From: Allobranchiibius sp038199265
GTDB taxonomy: Bacteria; Actinomycetota; Actinomycetes; Actinomycetales; Dermatophilaceae
Assembly: GCA_038199265.1 (NCBI GenBank)
Contig: JBBPZD010000249.1
Location: 1 to 12,745, forward strand
DNA length: 12,745 bases
Direction of reading: 5' to 3'
The translations under genes and the position numbers were made by a program. Below, piece by piece: positions 6,965 through 11,368 of this stretch. Numbering within the stretch: position 1 is the stretch's first letter; every line of letters begins with the position of its first letter. The notes below the pieces were generated by a model. It had not been told where the DNA came from. It was given only the letters and a program-made list of their open reading frames with translations, and did no database searches.

Positions 6965-7469
6965 CGGGTGCCGATGTGGCTCCGAGCACCCGCAGCAGGT
7001 CAGCCAGCGCCAACTCCACGTCCATCCCACGCCGCCCAGCGCTGACCAACACCAGCTCGTGGTCGTTCGCTGTGGCGTCGACAACAGTGGGGAGCAGACG
7101 TCGCTGTCCGAGTGGGCTGATCCCGCCCACCACGTACCCCGTGACTTTCGCCGCCAGACCTGGATCGGCCAGCTGCAAGCGGGGAGCTCCCAGAGCTGTT
7201 GCGGCCAACCGAAGATCGAGCTGGAACTGCACCGGGAGAACAGCCACCCGTAGGTTGCGGAAGTCCGCGCCCTGGCCCGTGCTCAGAATGAGGGTCTTGA
7301 AGACCCGCGCCGGATCGACACCGAGCGCATGGACCGCCTCCATCCCGTAGTCAGTGGATCGTGGATCATGCTCGAATCGGTGCAGTACGAACGCCACATC
7401 GGCACCGTCCAACACCCTGGTCGCAGGAGTCACATTGCGATCCGGTGACCGACCGGTGGCCTTCGACAT
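6924..7469 (-). CDS. ybaK: YbaK/EbsC-family Cys-tRNA(Pro) deacylase
   Basis: A 181-residue editing-domain protein. YbaK proteins hydrolyse Cys-tRNA(Pro) made by mistake by prolyl-tRNA synthetase. The family core is intact: VFKTLI with the conserved Lys58 (residues 56-61), VAVLPV (75-80), TGYVVGGISPLG (110-121) with the GxxP turn, and LVSAGRRGMDVELALADLLRVLGA (141-164). About 17 residues extend beyond the usual end, and this tail is what overlaps the Lrp gene. The start at 7469 is supported by AGGA (7480-7477) seven bases upstream. A longer frame runs to 7676, but its extra residues show no family similarity and would cross the palindromic regulatory DNA. The substrate assignment follows the family and is not proven for this member. 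Confidence 0.93.
   Translation of the reverse strand: MSKATGRSPDRNVTPATRVLDGADVAFVLHRFEHDPRSTDYGMEAVHALGVDPARVFKTLILSTGQGADFRNLRVAVLPVQFQLDLRLAATALGAPRLQLADPGLAAKVTGYVVGGISPLGQRRLLPTVVDATANDHELVLVSAGRRGMDVELALADLLRVLGATSAPVIRVPAPGLPTGC
6944..6992. terminator. Overlapping palindromes at the Lrp/ybaK 3' junction, likely two-way terminator
   Basis: CGGGTGCCGGCACCCG (6944-6959) is a perfect 16-bp palindrome just inside the Lrp stop. The half CGGGTGCCG recurs at 6965-6973, and CGGGTGC (6965-6971) can pair with GCACCCG (6986-6992). Two alternative hairpins are thus possible where two convergent genes overlap, a natural place for termination on both strands. No U-tract is present. Confidence 0.4.
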
Positions 7470-7491
7470 GACGCCATCCTGCCCGATGTGC

Positions 7492-7529
7492 GCTGTCACG
7501 GCGTGTCGAGGGCGACACGCCGTGACAGC
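7492..7529. repeat. Perfect 17-bp inverted repeat with 4-base loop
   Basis: GCTGTCACGGCGTGTCG (7492-7508) is exactly complementary to 7513-7529, with AGGG between. It begins 23 bases upstream of the ybaK start, just beyond its ribosome site, so it would lie in the ybaK leader if transcription starts further upstream. Each arm also contains the small palindrome CACG-G-CGTG. No T-tract follows on either strand. It may be a terminator, a leader hairpin or a double operator; the sequence alone does not decide. Confidence 0.6.
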
Positions 7530-7568
7530 AGAATTGATCGGCCTGAATTCGTTTCCCAGTCGGGTCGC

Positions 7569-7632
7569 TGACCTGCAAAAACGCGTATACCTGCAGGTCA
7601 AAGGCGTGTTGACTTCCAGTGACCTGCAGGTA
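7569..7632. promoter_or_regulatory. Cluster of three TGACCTGCA motifs, candidate operators
   Basis: TGACCTGCA occurs at 7569-7577 and 7620-7628 on the plus strand and at 7600-7592 on the minus strand. The second and third sites share 13 identical bases in opposite orientation (7588-7600 and 7620-7632), each containing the palindrome ACCTGCAGGT. Their centres are 33 bp apart, about three helical turns, which would place bound proteins on one face of the DNA. I do not recognise the regulator. Confidence 0.55.
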
Positions 7633-7636
7633 GATT
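7609..7636 (+). promoter_or_regulatory. Sigma70-type promoter directed toward lnt
   Basis: TTGACT (7609-7614), 16 bases, then TAGATT (7631-7636). This is the best -35/-10 pair in the window. The spacer contains the third TGACCTGCA palindrome, so a protein bound there should block transcription. The start would be near 7643, giving lnt a leader of about 150 bases that includes the short ORF and the stem-loop. Confidence 0.5.
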
Positions 7637-7659
7637 TGCGATCGCGCCGTAAGTCGCCG

Positions 7660-7701
7660 ATGGTGGCTACCGGCAAATGGTTGGATCCGCACTCTCAGTA
7701 G
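7660..7701 (+). CDS. Possible 13-residue leader peptide upstream of lnt
   Basis: An ATG frame encodes MVATGKWLDPHSQ and ends in TAG. It would be the first ORF on a transcript from the promoter at 7609-7636. Its last codons overlap the left arm (7683-7694) of the stem-loop that follows, as in attenuator leaders. No clear ribosome site precedes the ATG, and a frame this short arises easily by chance. There is no run of one amino acid that would name an effector. Confidence 0.2.
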   Translation: MVATGKWLDPHSQ

Positions 7702-7747
7702 AAAACATGCGCCTCGGCGCGTACTGGTCCCAACGGAGTGCGGGTCC
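7683..7747 (+). other. Long-range stem-loop in the putative lnt leader
   Basis: GGATCCGCACTC (7683-7694) pairs with GAGTGCGGGTCC (7736-7747): 12 bp with one G-U pair. The 41-base loop contains its own small hairpin, GCGC-CTCG-GCGC (7709-7720). It lies between the upstream promoter and the lnt start. It could be a leader structure affecting lnt expression, or a chance fold in GC-rich DNA; no known riboswitch is recognised. Confidence 0.35.
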
Positions 7748-7757
7748 ATCCCTGCGC

Positions 7758-7772
7758 TGTCAGACCCTGACA
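7758..7772. promoter_or_regulatory. Inverted repeat TGTCAG-ACC-CTGACA at the lnt -35 position
   Basis: A perfect 6-bp inverted repeat with a 3-base centre. Counting from the probable leaderless start at 7797, it spans about -39 to -25, so it could be an operator for the proximal lnt promoter or form a small hairpin in longer transcripts. Confidence 0.35.
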
Positions 7773-7783
7773 CCGTGCTCGCA

Positions 7784-7789
7784 TACCCT
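7784..7789 (+). promoter_or_regulatory. -10 element for a likely leaderless lnt transcript
   Basis: TACCCT ends seven bases before GTG 7797. This spacing and the lack of a ribosome site support both a leaderless mRNA and the choice of GTG as the lnt start. No clear -35 hexamer is present at 16-18 bases. Confidence 0.45.
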
Positions 7790-7796
7790 TGCGCTC

Positions 7797-9443
7797 GTGT
7801 GGCGACGGCTTCTTCTCAGCTCTTCGGGTGGTGTTTGCCTCTGGCTGTCGTTCCCCACCCTCGGCATCTGGCCGCTCGCGATCCTCGGGGTGGCACTCAT
7901 CTCGTTGGGCACCTGCGGCGCGCGAGCACGAGTCGGCTTTCTCTGCGGTCTCGTTGCAGGTGCCGCGTGCTTCCTGCCGGTACTGCACTGGACGGGCATC
8001 TACGTCGGTGCGATGCCGTGGATCGCGCTGGGCGTCACCGAATCGATTTACCTCGGGTTCTTCGGGCTCGGTATCGCGATCCTGCAGTCAGCAGGCCCGC
8101 TCAGCCGGCTCCCTCGATGGCTGGGGTTCGCCGGCACGCCAAGGGTTCGCCCTTTCATGGTGGCAATCATGTGGGTCGTGCAGGAAGGTATCCGCTCGAG
8201 CTGGCCGTTCGGCGGGTTCCCCTGGGCTCGCCTGGCCTGGTCGCAGTCCGACTCCCCACTGGCTCACCTGGCCTCGATCGCCGGTGCACCGGGCCTGACC
8301 TTCACAGTCGCGTTTCTCGGAGGGGTGATGGGTTCTGCGGTGCTGCGATGGTTCCCAGGCATCCTGCCCGCTGCACAGCACCTCGGTGACGAGGTGCCCG
8401 ATCAGCATCGAACCCGCGGGTGGCGGTCGTTGTTACCCGCTCTGGGCGTGGTCGCCGTCGTCGCCGGGTCTATCTGGTATCCCACACCGACCTCAGGATC
8501 CAAGCTGCAGGTCATCGGCATCCAGGGAAATGTGCCCACGATCGGACTTGACTTCAACGCCCAGCGCCGTGCGGTGCTGGACTACCACGTGCGCACCACC
8601 AACCGGGCGGCCGACATGGTGCGGCGTGGGCAGATTCCAGCACCCGACCTCGTCGTGTGGCCTGAAAACTCCTCGGACATCGACCCGACGCGCAATCCGG
8701 ATGCGATGACGGAGATCCTGCACTCTGTTCGCGAAGTGAAGGCCCCTCTCATCGTGGGAGCGGTGCTGCAGGAGCCCGCCCCTGAAGTATCCAACGCGTC
8801 GCTGCTCTTCCTCCCGGGGAAGGGCATCGTGTCGACCTACATCAAGCAGCACCCAGTGCCGTTCGCCGAGTACATGCCCTACCGCTCGTTCTTCCGAAAT
8901 TTCAGCAGCAAGGTCGATCTGCTGACGGTCAACTTCACCCACGGCAAGAAGACCGGACTGTTCAGCATCCCGACGCGCGATCAGGGCTCGGTCAAAGTCG
9001 GCCCGGTGATCTGCTTCGAAGTGGCCTACGACGGGTTGGTGCGTGCGCCGGTCACCAAGGGTGCACAGCTGCTCATCGTCCAGACCAACAATGCGACATT
9101 CGGTCGTACTGCCGAGTCGGAGCAGCAGTTGGCCATCTCACAGATTCGCGCAATCGAGCACGGGCGCTCGGTGGTACACATCTCCACAGTCGGCGTGAGT
9201 GGTCTGATCACCCCAGACGGAGTGGTCCACGACCGATCGAGTCTGTTCACCAGCAAAGTGCTATCGGGTGCGATGCCGCTGCGAAGCACCCTCACGCTGG
9301 CGGACCGCATCGGGCAGGCGCCCGAGTACGCCGCGTACCTGGTCGCTGTGGCATCGTTCCTGCTGGCCGGCATCGGCGCCCGGCGGCGACGTACCCGCGT
9401 ACGCACCGACGAGAGCACCCCGAGAGGCGGGCAGCTTGTCTGA
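7797..9443 (+). CDS. lnt: Apolipoprotein N-acyltransferase
   Basis: A 548-residue integral membrane enzyme that adds the third acyl chain to the N-terminal cysteine of lipoproteins. The N-terminal half has several membrane segments and the conserved stretch SSWPFGGFPWARLAWSQ. The periplasm-facing nitrilase domain starts near residue 235. Its catalytic triad is visible as Glu290 (VVWPENSSD), Lys350 (YIKQHPVPFAEYMP) and Cys406 (GPVICFEVAYDG), matching E. coli Glu267, Lys335 and Cys387. A final membrane helix precedes a basic tail. The frame is open back to 7677, but the upstream residues look non-coding. GTG 7797 fits a leaderless promoter and places the first membrane helix at the N-terminus. 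The gene overlaps ppm by 8 bases; in Mycobacterium tuberculosis the two activities are fused in one protein. Confidence 0.93.
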   Translation: MWRRLLLSSSGGVCLWLSFPTLGIWPLAILGVALISLGTCGARARVGFLCGLVAGAACFLPVLHWTGIYVGAMPWIALGVTESIYLGFFGLGIAILQSAGPLSRLPRWLGFAGTPRVRPFMVAIMWVVQEGIRSSWPFGGFPWARLAWSQSDSPLAHLASIAGAPGLTFTVAFLGGVMGSAVLRWFPGILPAAQHLGDEVPDQHRTRGWRSLLPALGVVAVVAGSIWYPTPTSGSKLQVIGIQGNVPTIGLDFNAQRRAVLDYHVRTTNRAADMVRRGQIPAPDLVVWPENSSDIDPTRNPDAMTEILHSVREVKAPLIVGAVLQEPAPEVSNASLLFLPGKGIVSTYIKQHPVPFAEYMPYRSFFRNFSSKVDLLTVNFTHGKKTGLFSIPTRDQGSVKVGPVICFEVAYDGLVRAPVTKGAQLLIVQTNNATFGRTAESEQQLAISQIRAIEHGRSVVHISTVGVSGLITPDGVVHDRSSLFTSKVLSGAMPLRSTLTLADRIGQAPEYAAYLVAVASFLLAGIGARRRRTRVRTDESTPRGGQLV

Positions 9444-10194
9444 CAGTGCCCCTGCGCGTGTTCTGGTACTCGTGCCGACGTACAACGAGTACGACAGCCT
9501 GCCCGCGATCGTGAACCGTCTACGGCACGCCGTGCCGGATGCGGACATCCTGGTGCTGGACGACAATTCGCCCGACGGCACAGGCGAGCTCGCTGACAAG
9601 TTGGCGCTCGCCGACTCGCGCCTGCAGGTGCTGCACCGCGCTGCGAAGGAGGGCCTGGGGGCCGCCTACCTGGCGGGGTTCGCGTGGGGTCTGGCGCGCG
9701 GGTACGACGCGCTCGTCGAGATCGATGCCGACGGTTCGCACCCGCCCAGTGTGCTTCCGCAGATGATCCAAGCCGCTGCACATGCCGACCTCGTCATTGG
9801 TTCGCGATGGGTACCCGGTGGCAGCGTGCAGAACTGGCCCAGACAACGCCAGGCCCTCAGCAGAGGCGCCAACCTCTACACCCGGGTACTGCTCGGGATG
9901 CAGGTACGCGATGCGACTGCCGGCTACCGGGTTTACCGGTCAGATGCCCTACAAGCCCTACATCTGGAGGATGTCGCCTCGGCGGGATACTGTTTCCAGA
10001 TAGATCTGACCTGGCGGGCCGCGCAGGCCGGCATGCGGATCATGGAGATACCGATCACCTTCGTCGAGCGTGAGGTAGGGGTGTCGAAGATGGACAGCGA
10101 CATCATGCGCGAGTCACTGGTGAGCATCACGGTGTGGGGAATCCACTATCGCGCCCGCCAGGCGGGCCGGTTGCTGGGAGGCAAAAGATCATGA
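9436..10194 (+). CDS. ppm1: Polyprenol monophosphomannose synthase (GT2)
   Basis: A 252-residue family 2 glycosyltransferase that transfers mannose from GDP-mannose to polyprenol phosphate. The product is the mannose donor for lipoglycans and protein O-mannosylation. The domain begins at once: VLVLVPTYNEYDSLPAIV (9-26), ILVLDDNSPDGTG (38-50), the metal-binding DAD in EIDADGSHPP (95-104), GSRWVPGG (122-129) and the C-terminal GYCFQIDLTWRAAQAG...ITFVEREVGVSKM (184-219). There is no membrane domain, as in other bacterial Dpm1-like enzymes. The start is TTG 9436, with GAGAGG (9422-9427) eight bases upstream; it overlaps the lnt stop by 8 bases. Longer frames upstream lie inside lnt. Tight coupling to lnt suggests that the enzyme is made with, and perhaps docked to, the acyltransferase, which is inference. 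Confidence 0.92.
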   Translation: MSDSAPARVLVLVPTYNEYDSLPAIVNRLRHAVPDADILVLDDNSPDGTGELADKLALADSRLQVLHRAAKEGLGAAYLAGFAWGLARGYDALVEIDADGSHPPSVLPQMIQAAAHADLVIGSRWVPGGSVQNWPRQRQALSRGANLYTRVLLGMQVRDATAGYRVYRSDALQALHLEDVASAGYCFQIDLTWRAAQAGMRIMEIPITFVEREVGVSKMDSDIMRESLVSITVWGIHYRARQAGRLLGGKRS

Positions 10195-10736
10195 CGACGA
10201 CAGTTAAAAGGTCCACTCCGTGGGTGCGTTGGGTAGTGCTGGTGTTGTTCATCACAGTGCCCATCTGCGAGGTCGCGCTCGTGATCGAGCTCGGGGGCGC
10301 CATCGGCGGCTGGAGGACATTCGGCCTTCTCATCGTGTGGTCGATCATCGGAGCCTGGTTGGTGCGACGTGAGTGGTCCGGGGCATGGCGTGGGTTACGT
10401 GATGCGATGCGCACGGGGGTCATGCCGGCGGACGAGTTGGCGGACGCCGCTCTCGTCCTGGTCGGCGGGCTGTTCATCCTGCTGCCAGGTTTCATCACCG
10501 ACTTCGTCGGCCTGTTGATGATCCTGCCCTTCACCAGACCGCTTTTCCGGCGTCTGCTTCAACTTGTCGTCGCGCGTCGGATCCTGGCCGGCGCTGGGCG
10601 CGTCACCGTCATCCAGGGAGACCGGGTTCCACCGACCTACACCGCCCGTCCTTACGACCCGGCTGACAAACGCCCGAACGCGCCGATGGCACCGGGCGAA
10701 CCCGGTGCCATCGAGGGAAAGATCGTGCGGGACTGA
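10191..10736 (+). CDS. fxsA: FxsA-family membrane protein
   Basis: A 181-residue cytoplasmic membrane protein. Membrane segments are predicted at about 12-31, 43-56 and 84-113, with the family stretch VGGLFILLPGFITDFVGLLMILPFTRP at 91-117. In E. coli FxsA relieves exclusion of phage T7 by the F plasmid; its normal role is unknown. The start codon overlaps the ppm stop as ATGA, and GGGAGG (10176-10181) lies nine bases before it, so it is translationally coupled to ppm. The same neighbourhood is known from mycobacteria. The hydrophilic C-terminal tail (about 145-181) is variable and is encoded partly by a perfect inverted repeat, so its sequence may be constrained at the nucleic-acid level. Confidence 0.9.
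   Translation: MTTTVKRSTPWVRWVVLVLFITVPICEVALVIELGGAIGGWRTFGLLIVWSIIGAWLVRREWSGAWRGLRDAMRTGVMPADELADAALVLVGGLFILLPGFITDFVGLLMILPFTRPLFRRLLQLVVARRILAGAGRVTVIQGDRVPPTYTARPYDPADKRPNAPMAPGEPGAIEGKIVRD
10684..10713 (+). terminator. Perfect 13-bp hairpin at the end of fxsA
   Basis: CGATGGCACCGGG (10684-10696) is exactly complementary to 10701-10713, with CGAA as loop. It lies inside the coding sequence, 23 bases before the end of the stop codon, at the 3' end of the lnt-ppm-fxsA unit and just before convergent rbpA. A stem this stable with a tetraloop can stop or protect transcripts. There is no U-tract, so whether it terminates or stabilises is open. Confidence 0.5.
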
Positions 10737-10763
10737 TCGTCCTGCGCGGTCAGGTAGTGCTGG

Positions 10764-11126
10764 TCAAGAAGCGGTGCGCTTGCGGCGCGGCTTCTCGCCA
10801 CGCGAGGCCCGCAGCCAGGTGAGGCGCTCTTCCAGCAACTCCTCCAGCTCGGGTACAGAACGACGTTCCAGCAGCATGTCCCAGTGGGTACGGGCAGGCT
10901 TTACCGGCTTGCGGTTCGGCTGGGGCCCATCCACCAGGGTTGCTTCCTTGCCGCAACGGCACTCCCAGATGGAGGGCACGTCAGCTTCGACCGAGAACGG
11001 AAGCTCGGTGATCTTGCCGCACTGGCACTCGTAGCGAACGGTCTGCCGCTCGCTGTATGCGATGTTCTCATCAGTCTCCAACGACAACGTGGAGAGGTTG
11101 GTACCTCTTAGTGAACGCTCAGCCAT
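10764..11126 (-). CDS. rbpA: RbpA, RNA polymerase-binding protein
   Basis: A 120-residue actinobacterial transcription factor that binds RNA polymerase and group 1/2 sigma factors and promotes open-complex formation. The layout is complete: N-terminal tail (1-25, starting MAERSLRGTNL), a central core with two cysteine pairs (Cys34/Cys36 and Cys56/Cys58, WECRCGK), a basic linker (72-79) and the sigma-interacting helix PARTHWDMLLERRSVPELEELLEERL (77-102). The cysteines suggest zinc binding as in Streptomyces RbpA, unlike the zinc-free mycobacterial form. AGGGAG (11140-11135) sits eight bases before ATG. The gene is convergent with fxsA, with 27 bases between the stops. A SigR/SigH-like promoter lies upstream, in line with the disulfide-stress induction known for Streptomyces rbpA. 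Confidence 0.95.
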   Translation of the reverse strand: MAERSLRGTNLSTLSLETDENIAYSERQTVRYECQCGKITELPFSVEADVPSIWECRCGKEATLVDGPQPNRKPVKPARTHWDMLLERRSVPELEELLEERLTWLRASRGEKPRRKRTAS

Positions 11127-11189
11127 AGTCTTTTCTCCCTGCTTGGCAGCCGCAGCTCATCGGCAGCACTGCGGCGGTCTCTTACGCAT

Positions 11190-11215
11190 AACGAACCGAT
11201 GGACTCTCGTGTTCC
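11190..11215 (-). promoter_or_regulatory. SigR/SigH-type promoter of rbpA
   Basis: Read on the minus strand: GGAAC (11215-11211), 18 bases, then GTT (11192-11190). This matches the consensus of the disulfide- and heat-stress ECF sigma factors SigR (Streptomyces) and SigH (Mycobacterium), GGAAY-N18/19-GTT. Transcription would start near 11183, giving a leader of about 57 bases. Streptomyces rbpA is known to have such a promoter. The motif is short, so a chance match is possible, but location and orientation are right. Confidence 0.6.
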
Positions 11216-11368
11216 TCCGCGTTAAGAGGATTGGTACTTCGTATTCGTAGACAACGGGCAACTTGGATTGGTTACCCTGGACGTTGCCCCGCAGGGCGCG
11301 ATCTCGTGTCTGAAGTCGCAGACGAAGATACTCAGGGTGCTCGGGTGGGGCAAATCGAATAGTCCTGT

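Larger units (their letters stand above)
7470..7796. other. 327-bp divergent regulatory region between ybaK and lnt
   Basis: No convincing protein gene longer than 13 codons is seen here. From left to right the stretch holds the ybaK ribosome site, a perfect 17-bp hairpin (7492-7529), three TGACCTGCA motifs (7569-7632), a sigma70-like promoter facing lnt (7609-7636), a short leader ORF (7660-7701), a 12-bp stem-loop (7683-7747), a small inverted repeat (7758-7772) and a leaderless-type -10 element (7784-7789). The parts are listed separately. No obvious promoter for ybaK was found on the minus strand. Confidence 0.6.

Noticed and set aside
7569..7632. The TGACCTGCA repeats as a CRISPR array or mobile-element ends
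   Set aside because: Copies are only 9-13 bases, in mixed orientation with unequal spacing, and no cas or transposase gene is near. A regulator-binding array fits better.
7470..7676. N-terminal extension of ybaK to an upstream start
   Set aside because: The extra 69 residues lack family similarity and run through the hairpin and operator motifs. ATG 7469 has a well-placed ribosome site.
7677..7796. N-terminal extension of lnt to upstream ATG codons (7677 or 7707)
   Set aside because: The added residues look non-coding and would put about 40 hydrophilic residues before the first membrane helix. GTG 7797 fits a leaderless start.
11310..11335. Small inverted repeat GTCTG-N6-CAGAC downstream of the permease gene as a terminator
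   Set aside because: The stem is only five perfect base pairs (longer only with a bulge) and has no U-tract, which is too weak to annotate.
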